The notes below the pieces were generated by a model, which was given only the letters and a program-made list of their open reading frames with translations, made no database searches and was not told the DNA's origin. Positions 1 to 9,172 of a DNA stretch of 64,000 bases are shown in pieces (the stretch's first letter is position 1; each line of letters begins with the position of its first letter). The DNA is from JBEVJC01 sp040510375. Lineage in GTDB: Bacteria > Bacteroidota > Bacteroidia > Chitinophagales > Chitinophagaceae. Where the stretch lies: positions 1 to 64,000 of the forward strand of contig JBEVJC010000003.1 in NCBI GenBank assembly GCA_040510375.1, written 5' to 3'. Position numbers and translations under genes: made by a program.

Positions 1-1
1 T

Positions 2-160
2 TCGGAAATTGAATCCTACCAGGTAATGGGAGATACTGCCATTGTGATTGCTGATGTTCCTTTTAAAATTACAGCCCTTAGCAAATCACAGCTCTCATTA
101 TATAGCAAACAATCATATTCAAACAACTATTTCAAGGATATCGTTGAGTTGAAAAGGTAA
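2..160 (+). CDS. C-terminal end of a truncated gene, possibly lipocalin-like
   Basis: Reading frame 2 is open from the window edge to a TAA at 158-160 and gives 52 residues ending in DIVELKR. The alternation of short hydrophobic stretches (AIVIADVPFKI, then ALSKSQLSLYS) looks like paired beta strands. It resembles the last strands of the small lipocalin-like lipoproteins common in Bacteroidota, where a strand carrying a TxxxLxL pattern precedes the end. That family assignment is a guess from the pattern only; the start lies outside the window. Confidence 0.5.
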   Translation, partial: SEIESYQVMGDTAIVIADVPFKITALSKSQLSLYSKQSYSNNYFKDIVELKR

Positions 161-198
161 TTGGTCGAAATAATGGGCTATGTATAACGGCATTTGTG

Positions 199-233
199 AA
201 AAGATAAAAACTGGTTTTTTTATTTTATCTTTT
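199..233. terminator. A/T-rich hairpin between convergent genes
   Basis: Arms at 199-209 and 223-233 are perfect complements over 11 bp with only one G-C pair, separated by a 13-nt loop that is itself T-rich. It sits between the end of the truncated plus-strand gene and the end of the minus-strand operon, where a bidirectional terminator would be expected. The low GC content makes it a weak intrinsic terminator. Confidence 0.4.
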
Positions 234-256
234 TGATGCTGATTATATGTAGCCCA

Positions 257-2194
257 TTACTCCTTCGTACACATAATCGTAAAATTCAGATCCGTTTCCC
301 TCACAGTCGTCCCGTCCCCGATATGCCTGTTTCCTTTCCCCTGGAAGCTGAGATTCCCCTTGCCATCTTTTTTCATTACAAACTGCTGCGCATCGAGAAC
401 ACCCCTGATGGTTGTATGCGCTTTATGAATGGGGAACGTCATGTGTTTTATCCGTATTAGCCCGTCAATACTATACATCACAAATACAAATTGATTGGCC
501 ACATAGAGTGAGAAGTCGATCAGTGCCTCGTTGACAAATATTTTTATTTTATCCTCATCCACATTATACTCAGCGTCGATGGGAATATTGAAATAGGCCG
601 GGGTGGCGAGGCCCCTGGCAATCGCCCCGAAGCCCAGGATATCTGCCTCAGTTACTGAAACCGGCACTGCCAGCGGAGTAAAACTTCTGATCGGAATAAC
701 CTGGATCTTGTCGTGGGCAGCCTTCCTGAATTCATCCTCCTTCTCCACATCCTGGAAAAAAGTGAACTCCGTCGCGTTCCCTTCCAGGTTGCCTTTGAGT
801 TTTATAATATTCCCTTTTTCGCCATTCTTCGGCGACCTGAGTGAAAGGCCAGCTTCCATCTTCACCCCGTATTTCCACCAGTTCTGGCCACTATTGTTCC
901 TGAAACTGATTGTGTAATTGTGGGTAAACTTCCCGGTGTAAACATCGCAATATATTTTAAGCAGCACATCGGTTGCAAACTGCAATACATCCCCTGCCAT
1001 TCCGGCCTTACCAAGTTTCTCACTTAGTGATTTAAGATCAAACTGGGAGGTTGCATAAATTTTTGATGCCTCTTTCAAAGGGAAGTCATAAGGGGCTTCA
1101 ACTCCTCCGGCAGCCTGGTTCACCTCACCAACAACCTTGGGCACGGCCTTATCCAGCGCAATATTTTTCACAACGTCTCCCAACGACTTTGCCCACACAT
1201 TGGTAAAAGTGGAAAAAGCCGCACAGGCTTCATTGAGCATTACCAGGTATTCACAGATACTCAGGTCCTGTGGCTGATGATCCGCTGCTTCATTAATTTG
1301 TTTCAGCTGCTGCGCCTGGGTAGCCAACTGATTGTTCAGGTTGCTTAGATTATCCGCCAGATTGCCGGGTAATTTTTTCTTCTTCTTTGCAGCACTGATC
1401 ATTTCCTTGTTCGCTTTGCCCAGATCCCTGAAAAATTTCAGTACATCATTATATTGTTCTTTCACTTCTTTCATTTTCCGTTCCAGCTCGGCCTTGTTCT
1501 TTGCGCTGATACTTTCCTCCACCTTTCCGGCAGTTTCTTCAAGCCGCTCAATGGCCTTCTTCATTTCCCGGGTATTTTCCTGTGGCCAGTCGTCCGCAAA
1601 TAACCAATTAAGTTCCTGTACTGTAAACTCTGCAGTCCGTGTTATTTTTGCGTCACTGCTTGTTACCGAAACCGAATATTTTCCGATGTTTCCATTCGCA
1701 TTCCATTCCGCTGTATAAGATCCTGTTGAGGTCAGCGGTATGTTTCGTATATCCGCCGGTCCCGGCCCCGACACTTTAATGGCGACCGTTTTATAATTTT
1801 TATAGTTCACACTTTCTCCCGAAATAATTATTGACCCGCCGGTAAAAATTTCACTGGCTGAAAGTTTAAGTGTGAGCAGGCCGTCCTTCGGCGTCATATC
1901 ATCCTGCTCCGGCTCCTTTTCATTATGGTCCGAACCAGCAACATCCTTTTGTATTCCCTGTCCGGCTTGTTTCGCGGCAGGGGCTTTCTCCGTACCTTTT
2001 TTTGCTTTCTTTTTATCCGAGACTTTACCCGGAATGGCAAGCAAACTATCAAGACCCTGGTCTACCGTATTAGCCGCCTTATGCGATATCCTCCATTCCA
2101 CATTGTCCTTTACCCTGTTGCCGATTTTTTTCAGGATCTGGCTCTGGGCATTTAATCCGGCGAACAGCAACGAAAGCAAAATGATTTTTTTCAT
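257..2194 (-). CDS. Secreted protein, Ig-like domain plus coiled coil, unknown function
   Basis: 645 residues. A clear signal peptide (residues 1-19, ending NAQSQ) means export to the periplasm or outer membrane. The next 30 residues (ILKKIGNRVKDNVEWRI) resemble the amphipathic start of many Bacteroidota OmpA-type envelope proteins, but no OmpA domain follows. A lysine/glutamate-rich linker runs to about residue 100, a beta-rich Ig-like segment spans about 105-192, and a long charged helix or coiled coil spans about 205-305. The C-terminal half is mixed alpha/beta and I do not recognise it. It is the last gene of a three-gene operon (18 bp after the previous one). The function is unknown; an envelope structural or sensory role is only a guess. 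Confidence 0.85.
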   Translation of the reverse strand: MKKIILLSLLFAGLNAQSQILKKIGNRVKDNVEWRISHKAANTVDQGLDSLLAIPGKVSDKKKAKKGTEKAPAAKQAGQGIQKDVAGSDHNEKEPEQDDMTPKDGLLTLKLSASEIFTGGSIIISGESVNYKNYKTVAIKVSGPGPADIRNIPLTSTGSYTAEWNANGNIGKYSVSVTSSDAKITRTAEFTVQELNWLFADDWPQENTREMKKAIERLEETAGKVEESISAKNKAELERKMKEVKEQYNDVLKFFRDLGKANKEMISAAKKKKKLPGNLADNLSNLNNQLATQAQQLKQINEAADHQPQDLSICEYLVMLNEACAAFSTFTNVWAKSLGDVVKNIALDKAVPKVVGEVNQAAGGVEAPYDFPLKEASKIYATSQFDLKSLSEKLGKAGMAGDVLQFATDVLLKIYCDVYTGKFTHNYTISFRNNSGQNWWKYGVKMEAGLSLRSPKNGEKGNIIKLKGNLEGNATEFTFFQDVEKEDEFRKAAHDKIQVIPIRSFTPLAVPVSVTEADILGFGAIARGLATPAYFNIPIDAEYNVDEDKIKIFVNEALIDFSLYVANQFVFVMYSIDGLIRIKHMTFPIHKAHTTIRGVLDAQQFVMKKDGKGNLSFQGKGNRHIGDGTTVRETDLNFTIMCTKE

Positions 2195-2212
2195 TCTGAT
2201 AAGAGTTTAAGA

Positions 2213-2740
2213 TTATTTGGCATCGGCTACCAGCGAGATGCGGAAATGGCCATCGGTAACCTGGATTTTCCTGTCGGTACTGCTTCCAGTTGCAGTAAAA
2301 TAAAATGTTCCTTCCACCCACTGATCGTCGTAAGCAGTTACTACAACTTCTCCGGTAAGGCCCGACAAAAATCCTGATACTTCATTCAGCGTAAGATCGG
2401 CCGCATGGTTATCCGAAAACGGAATCGCCTTGCCAATCCGGACGCCTGGTTTCCAGATGGTGAAACTGAGACCATCACCCTTGTTGTCACCGGCGATGCG
2501 GAGGTAGTTGCTGCCCACACTATAATCTGGCGTTACCTTGGCTGCTGACCAGTTACGACCGTCAATTTTTGCTTTGATGTAGTTTCCATTTTCATTTGTT
2601 GTTATAGCTCCGGACGAATTGTCCACTGCTTCCTGAATTGCGTTTGCCTGACTGGTAGCCTCACCTTGTGCAGAATTGCTGCAGGAGGTAGCCATAATTA
2701 CAGTATAAATACCCAGCAGTACGATCATTTTGAATTTCAT
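2213..2740 (-). CDS. Small lipoprotein, DUF6252-like
   Basis: 175 residues with a lipoprotein signal ending in the lipobox ATSC (Cys20), so it is anchored in a membrane. The mature part begins with a Ser/Asn/Gln-rich linker. From about residue 53 it has the pattern of small Bacteroidota beta-sandwich lipoproteins: a KAKIDGRNWSA opening, a central LSFTIWKP strand and a closing segment with EGTFYFTATG followed by VTDGHFRI. This is like the DUF6252 group; the assignment is by pattern only. It is the middle gene of the three-gene exported-protein operon, 45 bp after the upstream gene and 18 bp before the next. No enzymatic motif is visible. Confidence 0.85.
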   Translation of the reverse strand: MKFKMIVLLGIYTVIMATSCSNSAQGEATSQANAIQEAVDNSSGAITTNENGNYIKAKIDGRNWSAAKVTPDYSVGSNYLRIAGDNKGDGLSFTIWKPGVRIGKAIPFSDNHAADLTLNEVSGFLSGLTGEVVVTAYDDQWVEGTFYFTATGSSTDRKIQVTDGHFRISLVADAK

Positions 2741-2785
2741 AAACTATTTTTTAAGATGATTGGGATGTATTGGTTATTTAAAACA

Positions 2786-3412
2786 TTATTGTTTCACAAC
2801 TTCCAGCAGATAATACTTTGGGTCGCTATTCCATTTGTTAACCCCCTTCATGGAAGGAGTATTTCCCTTTATCAGAAACCAGTTGAACAACGGATTACTG
2901 AAGTGAATTGATTTTGCAATAGTCATGTAGGGTATATCCGTATAGTTGACAGCACCTGCTAATTGCAGATCGACCAGGTTGCCTGGCTTGAATTTCAACA
3001 CGAGGTTAGGTGCAATCCAGGTCGTATTATCCAGGGAAGTATTCTCCGAGTTATTCTTTTCGCAGAAAGTGATTTCCCAGGTATTTGCGGACAGGTGTTC
3101 GAATCCTGCCATCGAATTGTTTCCGGAAAAGCGCGCACTGAATCCAATATCCGTCCCCAGCTTCACTGTTACTGTTCCATTTTCCACCGACCAGGATCCG
3201 AATTGTTCTCCCATGATATCGTTCCAGGATAATTGCCCGCCGCTACGGAACTCCATACTTACGGGTCGGATGGATCCTCCCGCATAGGTAAGCTGCGCAG
3301 CCCATACCGTATTTTTCAATTGATCTGCCGGGTTATCAGCAGAATCTTTTTTACAGCCCTGGACGACTGTAATAATAATAAGCCATGCTAAAATTGTTCT
3401 GAAAGTTTTCAT
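2786..3412 (-). CDS. Lipocalin-like lipoprotein
   Basis: 208 residues. A hydrophobic signal (about residues 5-19) ends at a lipobox VVQGC (Cys20). The mature protein contains LKNTVWAAQL and later LDNTTWIAPNLVLKF, two copies of an N-T-x-W motif that begins a beta-barrel-like unit in lipocalin-like Bacteroidota lipoproteins. The protein may therefore hold two half-repeats. It is the first gene of the operon running down to 257. A perfect TAGGTTTG (-7 type) element lies just upstream on the minus strand. Function unknown; ligand binding at the membrane is the family expectation. Confidence 0.82.
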   Translation of the reverse strand: MKTFRTILAWLIIITVVQGCKKDSADNPADQLKNTVWAAQLTYAGGSIRPVSMEFRSGGQLSWNDIMGEQFGSWSVENGTVTVKLGTDIGFSARFSGNNSMAGFEHLSANTWEITFCEKNNSENTSLDNTTWIAPNLVLKFKPGNLVDLQLAGAVNYTDIPYMTIAKSIHFSNPLFNWFLIKGNTPSMKGVNKWNSDPKYYLLEVVKQ

Positions 3413-3428
3413 GTTAATGATTGAGATA

Positions 3429-3436
3429 CAAACCTA
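3429..3436 (-). promoter_or_regulatory. Possible -7 promoter element of the three-gene exported-protein operon
   Basis: On the minus strand these bases read TAGGTTTG, a perfect match to the Bacteroidota -7 consensus TAnnTTTG, 17 bp before the start codon at 3412. No TTTG or TTG box is found 19-21 nt further upstream, so the match could be by chance. Confidence 0.35.
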
Positions 3437-3646
3437 CCAGTCCTGTTCAGACGACTTTTCCCTAATCGCCCAACGACGGATTAAATCGCTGAACGTCTTC
3501 AACGATGTCCTTTTCGTGAGTTAACGCAGGGTTTCTTCCCCGACCGATACGCGTCCCGATATCGAAACGGTTTTTCGACGCCCGTTTTCCTTCAAAAACC
3601 TTAACTTGAATATCAATCAACACCAGTCAGGTAATCAGCCAGGTGA

Positions 3647-4387
3647 ATGAGCAGAACAACTGATCTTATGCCAGCATTAAACAGGAAATACAAGTGCATT
3701 ATCGCTGACGATGATGAGGTGGACCGACTCACTACTGTTTCATTCGTACGGCAGCATCCTTTTTTACAGATCGATGGGGTTTTTGAAACGGGTACTGATG
3801 CATTGGAATGGGCAAGGAGCCACCAGCCGGATGTGTTATTCCTCGATATTGACATGCCTGGCCTCAGCGGAGTGGAGCTGCGCAAACAACTTGAATCAGT
3901 ACCAGCCTGCATATTTATCACCTCCCATCCGGAATATGCAATCGACGCATTTGACATTGCCGCACTTGATTTTATCGTCAAACCCATCAGGGCCGTGCGT
4001 TTCGAAAAGGCTATGGATCGCTTACATCAGTTCCTGGAAGTTCATTTCAAGGCAGGATTACTTGACCACACGCTGGGGGAAGAGACGATTTTTATAAAAA
4101 GCGGTCACGATCAGATTAAAATCAAACTTCACGATGTTATTTACCTGGAGGCATTGAAGGACTATACCAGGATTGTAACCAGGGAAAACAAATATTGTGT
4201 ATTGTCGCCCCTTGGCACGCTTATAACGCACCAGGGTTTCCGGAATTTCGTTCGCATTCATCGCAGTTATGCCGTTCAAAAACATTTCGTGGAAAAAATA
4301 GCTTCGGGCGAAGTGACCATTAATGAGGTACAGCTCCCGATCGGCCGTAGTTACAGGGAAGCCATCAATTCCTTATTAATTAAATAA
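3647..4387 (+). CDS. LytTR-family response regulator
   Basis: 246 residues. Receiver domain about 15-130: acidic pocket DDDE (residues 21-24), phospho-acceptor Asp67 in LFLDIDMPGLSG, conserved Lys112 in VKPI. A LytTR DNA-binding domain spans about 146-243 (KSGHDQIKIKLHDVIYLEA, then the NFVRIHRSYAV signature). It acts as a phosphorylation-controlled transcription regulator. A second ATG at 3668 (MPALNRKYKC) is a plausible alternative start, since the first seven residues add nothing to the fold. The stop is 3 bp before the start of the histidine kinase at 4391, so the two are co-transcribed and are very probably partners. Confidence 0.95.
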   Translation: MSRTTDLMPALNRKYKCIIADDDEVDRLTTVSFVRQHPFLQIDGVFETGTDALEWARSHQPDVLFLDIDMPGLSGVELRKQLESVPACIFITSHPEYAIDAFDIAALDFIVKPIRAVRFEKAMDRLHQFLEVHFKAGLLDHTLGEETIFIKSGHDQIKIKLHDVIYLEALKDYTRIVTRENKYCVLSPLGTLITHQGFRNFVRIHRSYAVQKHFVEKIASGEVTINEVQLPIGRSYREAINSLLIK

Positions 4388-4390
4388 TCA

Positions 4391-6391
4391 ATGAAACTAT
4401 TTCTTTTAACGGTTTTCGCTTTTATTTTCTTTGTTCATCCGGCAAGTTCCCAGAAAAAGGGGCAGGCGTTGATTGATTCTTTGTTGCCACTGCTTCCAAC
4501 ACAGGTTGAGGATTCGAACAAAGTTAAAATGTTAAGCAGCCTGGCCCAATCTTATTCAATCGTGGACCCAGCGTCCGGCTTCGATTACGCAGAAAAAAGC
4601 CTCAGCCTGGCGAAAAAGATAAATTGGAAACAGGGTATTGCCAATTCCTATAATACGCTAGGGTTGATGGTGGGCGATTCAGGTAATAACACGCTTGCCC
4701 GTTCACACTTTGAAAAATCGTTAACCCTGAATACGGAGCTGGGATCGAAATTCCGGATGATTGCTAACCTGAATAATATTGGTCGCAGTTATCAACGGGA
4801 ATCTGATTTTATCCGCGCAACAGAAAATTATTATAAAGCTCTTGCTATTGCAGAAGAAATAAAAAGTAACGAACAGATCGCGCTTGTTGGTACCAATCTC
4901 ACAGCAAGTTTTGCCACTCAACAAAACTATCCGAAAGCAACCCAGTATGCAGAGATGACGGTGAAATATGGGCAACTGGCCAATACACCTAACCATACAT
5001 CCAAGGGACTTCTGCTATTGGGAATCATAAAAATGAAAACGGGTGACTCTGCTTCCGCCAGGCAATACATGGCAAAAGCCTATCAGCTTTATAGCGACAT
5101 GGGAAATAAGCCGCAGATGGCAGGTGTGCTTGCAAACATGGCACAACTCGAATACCCTGACTATAAAAAAGCCATTGGAAAGTATCTTGAAGCGAAAACA
5201 ATTTACGATGAGATCGGCCCATCGTCGGTTGGGGCTATCGCAAATCTGAATAATATTGGCGAGGCATATTTATCGCTCGCAGGAGTTGGCGGGACTGCTG
5301 ATATAAAGGCATACCTGGCAGAAGCAAACAGGTACCTGCTGAAAGCAGCGGAGCTCAGCGGGCAGACCGGCAATATGGAATACCTGGCGAATGTCCAGCT
5401 GTCACTCGCTGAGGTGGAGAAACTAAAAGGCAATTATAAGGCAGCATTTGAGTATTACCAGCGCGGCACAACGATCAATGATTCGCTGTTTTCCCAGGAA
5501 AGAAAAAATGAATTGGCAGGTATTGAAAGCAATTACCAGATTGCATTAAAGGATAATGAAATTGCAATCAACAATCTCAGTCTGTCTAACCAGCGCAGGA
5601 CGGGTATTGCACTGGTGGTCGGACTTGTTTCCTTTGCCGTACTGATCACCTTACTTTTCCTGCAAAGCCGTAGCCGGATGAAGACAAACACCAAACTGAT
5701 GGAACTGAATACCAGGCTGGATGAGGCTAATAAAACAAAGGCCCGGTTCTTTGGTATACTCAGTCACGATCTCCGGCGACCGGTTTCCAACCTGATTAAC
5801 TTCCTGCATCTCCAGAAAAATGGGGAGGGCATATTACAACCGGCAAGCTACGAAGTTCACCAGGAGCGGATCAGGGAGTCGGCAGAAGATCTGCTGGATA
5901 CCATGGAAGCCATGTTACTCTGGAGCAAGGAACAAATGGAATCTTTCAAACCTGAGTTTAATGAGGTGGAGGTAAAAAAAATCTTTGACTTTGTCGGCAA
6001 AACATTTTCGGAAGCAGATAAAACAATTATCAGTTTTGATTATCCCCCAGGTTTGACGATTAACAGTGATGAAAATTATCTACGCATCATCCTGCAGAAC
6101 CTGACATCGAATTCGCTGAAGGCGGTAGGTGGTAAGGAGACGGGGTCGATCGTATGGTCTGCTATGGAAACGGATGGGAAAGTGATCCTGTCGATCCATG
6201 ACAATGGAGGTGGTATCAGTTATGAACAGGCACGCATCCTGTTCGACGACAGGGTAACGGGTAATGGCCAGACAGGACTGGGGCTGCACCTGGTTCGCGA
6301 CCTGGCAAGCGCCATAGGGTATACGATAGCGGTGGATTCGGACGCTGCCACCGGTACAACATTCACTCTTACACCTGCAGCGCATACCTGA
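4391..6391 (+). CDS. TPR-repeat sensor histidine kinase (HisKA type)
   Basis: 666 residues. Signal peptide 1-20, then a string of tetratricopeptide repeats (about 45-395) that would lie in the periplasm. A single membrane segment follows at about 403-424, then a short coiled coil, and an H-box FFGILSHDLRRPVSN with phospho-acceptor His459. The ATPase domain (about 555-666) shows N-box NLTSNSLKA, DNGGGIS and GLGLHLV. It therefore looks catalytically complete. TPR sensor kinases of this build are common in Bacteroidota, but those beside LytTR regulators often carry the HisKA-like His_kinase domain; here the H-box is of the classical HisKA type. It is directly downstream of the LytTR regulator. 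The signal is unknown. Confidence 0.93.
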   Translation: MKLFLLTVFAFIFFVHPASSQKKGQALIDSLLPLLPTQVEDSNKVKMLSSLAQSYSIVDPASGFDYAEKSLSLAKKINWKQGIANSYNTLGLMVGDSGNNTLARSHFEKSLTLNTELGSKFRMIANLNNIGRSYQRESDFIRATENYYKALAIAEEIKSNEQIALVGTNLTASFATQQNYPKATQYAEMTVKYGQLANTPNHTSKGLLLLGIIKMKTGDSASARQYMAKAYQLYSDMGNKPQMAGVLANMAQLEYPDYKKAIGKYLEAKTIYDEIGPSSVGAIANLNNIGEAYLSLAGVGGTADIKAYLAEANRYLLKAAELSGQTGNMEYLANVQLSLAEVEKLKGNYKAAFEYYQRGTTINDSLFSQERKNELAGIESNYQIALKDNEIAINNLSLSNQRRTGIALVVGLVSFAVLITLLFLQSRSRMKTNTKLMELNTRLDEANKTKARFFGILSHDLRRPVSNLINFLHLQKNGEGILQPASYEVHQERIRESAEDLLDTMEAMLLWSKEQMESFKPEFNEVEVKKIFDFVGKTFSEADKTIISFDYPPGLTINSDENYLRIILQNLTSNSLKAVGGKETGSIVWSAMETDGKVILSIHDNGGGISYEQARILFDDRVTGNGQTGLGLHLVRDLASAIGYTIAVDSDAATGTTFTLTPAAHT

Positions 6392-6508
6392 CCAGATTCA
6401 ATTATGCTATACCAGACTGTGCTGGGTTCATGATTTTTTTTCTGGTTTATCAATACAGCGTTCGTGTCTTTTCAGGGGAACCACACCGTAAAAATTTAAA
6501 GAACTGCA

Positions 6509-7234
6509 ATGAACATCACTTACCAAAAATTGTTGCTGCTGGCGGCGCTTGCAATTTCGACAGGATTGGGATTACAGGGGTGTTCTGCTACTTCAAAAGG
6601 TACAGCCCGGGGTTTGGCAAGCGATACAACGAGGAGCATCGCACCTTTCTTCACCAGGGCTACGACCTCAAATAAAACGCCGGATAACGAAGGTTTCATT
6701 CAACGATGGTTGCTCCTGGAACCTATTAACAAACCAAACCGCAGTAATACCGTTTTTACAGACAGTTATTTAAGAACGGCGTTCACCACGGGTTATAATC
6801 CCGGCCAGGTTATTCCAAAGGACGGGGAAGTGGTGAGTGTGGATGGGCAGCAACTCAGGTGGCATGCATTGGAAAGCACCAATTTCAATGTTAAACTATA
6901 TCGGTTCGCCTATGGACTGGATAAACAGGTTTACGGTGTATTGTTTTGGGCGGTAACTGTTGTCAATAGTCCGCAGGAAATGAAAAACGTACGACTGGCA
7001 GCAGGCTCAAATTCGGCGTCCATGTGGTGGGTAAATGGTAAAGAAGTACTCTTATTATCCGGCGACAGACGTATGGTAATGGATGATGCCGTATCAACCC
7101 GCCTTACATTAAACAAAGGCAGGAATATCATCCGGGGTGCGGTGATCAACGGTCCAGGTATGAGTGATTTCTGTGTTCGCTTCCTTGATGAAAGGGGAAA
7201 TCCAATAAAAGATCTCACTATTAGTTACGAATAA
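6509..7234 (+). CDS. Lipoprotein with a carbohydrate-module-like domain
   Basis: 241 residues. A lipoprotein signal ends at GLQGC (Cys25). The mature part has FIQRWLLLEPI, then a beta-rich region with YGVLFWAVTVVNSP, AAGSNSASMWWVNGKEV and LNKGRNIIRGAVING. This is the pattern of the non-catalytic jelly-roll module that accompanies acetylxylan esterases and other hemicellulose enzymes of Bacteroidota; no esterase Ser-His-Asp motif is present. The GH43 gene follows 47 bp downstream on the same strand, so the two probably act on the same arabinose- or xylose-containing polymer. Function beyond carbohydrate binding is not supported. Confidence 0.82.
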   Translation: MNITYQKLLLLAALAISTGLGLQGCSATSKGTARGLASDTTRSIAPFFTRATTSNKTPDNEGFIQRWLLLEPINKPNRSNTVFTDSYLRTAFTTGYNPGQVIPKDGEVVSVDGQQLRWHALESTNFNVKLYRFAYGLDKQVYGVLFWAVTVVNSPQEMKNVRLAAGSNSASMWWVNGKEVLLLSGDRRMVMDDAVSTRLTLNKGRNIIRGAVINGPGMSDFCVRFLDERGNPIKDLTISYE

Positions 7235-7281
7235 AACCTGTTGGTAACCCGTCGGTCGTTAATTTTTGAAATCAGCATTAT

Positions 7282-8733
7282 ATGAAATTCAATTTAAAAA
7301 TAATGAGTCCGCTTGCCCTGTTGGCAATATGTTTAACAGGTACACTGATGGCGCAAGTGGGCCGCCCATTTATACATGACCCTTCGACCATTATGGAATC
7401 AGAAGGAAAGTATTACACTTTTGGTACAAGAGGTGGCGGATTAATATCCGATGATGGATGGCGATGGGATAGTGGTGGAGTAAGGCCGGGTGGGGGTGCT
7501 GCTCCGGATGTTTTAAAAATTGGTGACCGTTATCTTATAACATATGGTGCAACCGGGGGTGGACTGGGAGGAGGGCATGATGGAAAAATACTTACCATGT
7601 GGAACAAAACACTTAACCCCAATTCACCTGAGTTTAAATATTCGGAGGCAGTTGTAGTTGCGTCCTCCAATGGAATAGAGGATAATGATGCAATTGATCC
7701 GGGACTACTGCTGGATCCCACCGATGGCCGTTTATGGTTATCATACGGCACTTATTTTGGATTTATCCGTTTGATAGAACTTGATCCGAAAACAGGCAAG
7801 AGGGTAGAAGGAAATAAAGCAAGGGATATTGCCATTGATTGCGAAGCCACCACTATGATGTACCGGGACGGATGGTATTACCTGCTGGGAACACATGGCA
7901 CCTGTTGTGATGGGGCCAACTCTACCTATAATATTGTAGTGGGTCGTGCCAGGAAGGTAACCGGACCTTATCTGGATAATATGGGAAGGGATATGTTGAA
8001 GGGTGGAGGCAAAATGGTTCTCGCAGCCGGCGGCAGGGTTAATGGGCCCGGACATTTCGGTCGCGTTGTTGTCGGCGATGGAATAGAGAAAATGTCCTGC
8101 CATTATGAAGCAGATCTGGATCAGAGTGGCAGGAGTGTATTGGGCATTCGTCCATTACTCTGGAAAAATGGATGGCCTGTTGGAGGAGATAATTTTAAAG
8201 AAGGGACTTATGAGATTGAGTCGGAGAGGAGAGGTTATGCATTGGAGTTGGTGGTTGATTTTACGAGAATGCCGGGTGGAATGCGGGGATTTAACCGAAA
8301 CAATAATGAACCGATAAAACCTGTCGCTTCGCAGGAACTGGCAGATGTGGTGAAAACCTGGCCAACCGGGAATATTGATGTAAGAATAGGTGACTATATG
8401 TTTCGTCCACATCAAAAATGGACAATCACTGCTGTCCCCGGGGCAGGTGGATTCCTGGGAGGGCCTAGCTATAAAATAGTAATAGCGGGTACAGACCGGG
8501 CGTTGGCAGCAACAGCCAATGCTGAAGTAATTACCGTTCCCGCTTTTACAGGTGCACCGGAACAATTATGGCGGATTGATCAACTGACTGATGGGACATT
8601 TAGGATTATGCCGAAGCTTGTTCCAGATTCAACAGGCGAGTTGGCGCTTGTTTCTTTGGGTGACAGTACACCGACACTTGCAGTATTTGATATGAGCAGC
8701 GACAATTCCAAATGGAATTTCAGGGCGCATTAA
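7282..8733 (+). CDS. Glycoside hydrolase family 43, arabinan endo-alpha-1,5-L-arabinanase-like
   Basis: 483 residues. A signal peptide ends near residue 24 (LMAQ), so the enzyme is exported. The five-bladed propeller of GH43 begins at once with RPFIHDPS. The expected acids are present: base Asp33 in HDPS, Asp139 in NDAIDPGLLL, and acid Glu188 in DCEATTMMYRDGWYYL. The HGTCCDGANSTYNIVVGR segment is typical of the arabinanase subfamilies. A C-terminal beta domain (about 350-483) completes the usual length for two-domain arabinanases. It would hydrolyse alpha-1,5-arabinan or a related arabinoside outside the cytoplasm. It follows the carbohydrate-module lipoprotein and is convergent with the GlcG-like gene. 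Confidence 0.93.
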   Translation: MKFNLKIMSPLALLAICLTGTLMAQVGRPFIHDPSTIMESEGKYYTFGTRGGGLISDDGWRWDSGGVRPGGGAAPDVLKIGDRYLITYGATGGGLGGGHDGKILTMWNKTLNPNSPEFKYSEAVVVASSNGIEDNDAIDPGLLLDPTDGRLWLSYGTYFGFIRLIELDPKTGKRVEGNKARDIAIDCEATTMMYRDGWYYLLGTHGTCCDGANSTYNIVVGRARKVTGPYLDNMGRDMLKGGGKMVLAAGGRVNGPGHFGRVVVGDGIEKMSCHYEADLDQSGRSVLGIRPLLWKNGWPVGGDNFKEGTYEIESERRGYALELVVDFTRMPGGMRGFNRNNNEPIKPVASQELADVVKTWPTGNIDVRIGDYMFRPHQKWTITAVPGAGGFLGGPSYKIVIAGTDRALAATANAEVITVPAFTGAPEQLWRIDQLTDGTFRIMPKLVPDSTGELALVSLGDSTPTLAVFDMSSDNSKWNFRAH

Positions 8734-8770
8734 GATCCGGGACTTATTAACCGGCCGATGACTGATTTGC

Positions 8771-9172
8771 TTATTTCAACGCATCAGCACCTGCCTGGGC
8801 TACTGCATGATCATTTTCGACGGTACTCCCCGAAACCCCGATGGCACCGATAATTTTCCCTTCCTTATTTTTAATTGGTATACCACCCGGGAAAGAGATG
8901 AGGCCGTCATTTGAATGCTCTATTTGCCAGAGCGAGCCACCGGGTTGTGATAATTTTCCGATCTCGCCGGTTTCCATATTGAAGTTGCGGGCGGTTTTTG
9001 CTTTTCGGAAAGCAATATCTATACTGCCAAGCCATGCATCGTCCATACGGGCAAAGGCAATAAGGTTAACACCGGAATCAACAATCGCTATATTCATCAG
9101 GGTCTTCAGCTGAGTAGCCTTTTCAATTGAGGCCTGGATCGCTTGCTGTGCCTGCTTCAATGTGATGTTCAT
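8771..9172 (-). CDS. GlcG/HbpS-family protein
   Basis: 133 residues, the normal length for the GlcG/HbpS (DUF336) family. Signature segments are LKTLMNIAIVDSGVNLIAFARMDDAW and SFPGGIPI, followed by GKIIGAIGVSGST near the C terminus. Members bind haem or cobalamin-like ligands or accompany glycolate and other oxidoreductases; the precise role cannot be told from sequence. There is no signal peptide, so it is cytosolic. The gene stands alone: the kinase gene upstream ends 144 bp away and the GH43 gene is convergent. A 12-bp palindrome GTTAAGCTTAAC lies at 9190-9201, 17 bp before the start. Confidence 0.88.
   Translation of the reverse strand: MNITLKQAQQAIQASIEKATQLKTLMNIAIVDSGVNLIAFARMDDAWLGSIDIAFRKAKTARNFNMETGEIGKLSQPGGSLWQIEHSNDGLISFPGGIPIKNKEGKIIGAIGVSGSTVENDHAVAQAGADALK

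Noticed and set aside
3097..3106. GTTCGAATCC, the T-loop consensus of a tRNA
   Set aside because: It lies inside the minus-strand lipoprotein gene and no acceptor, D or anticodon stems surround it.
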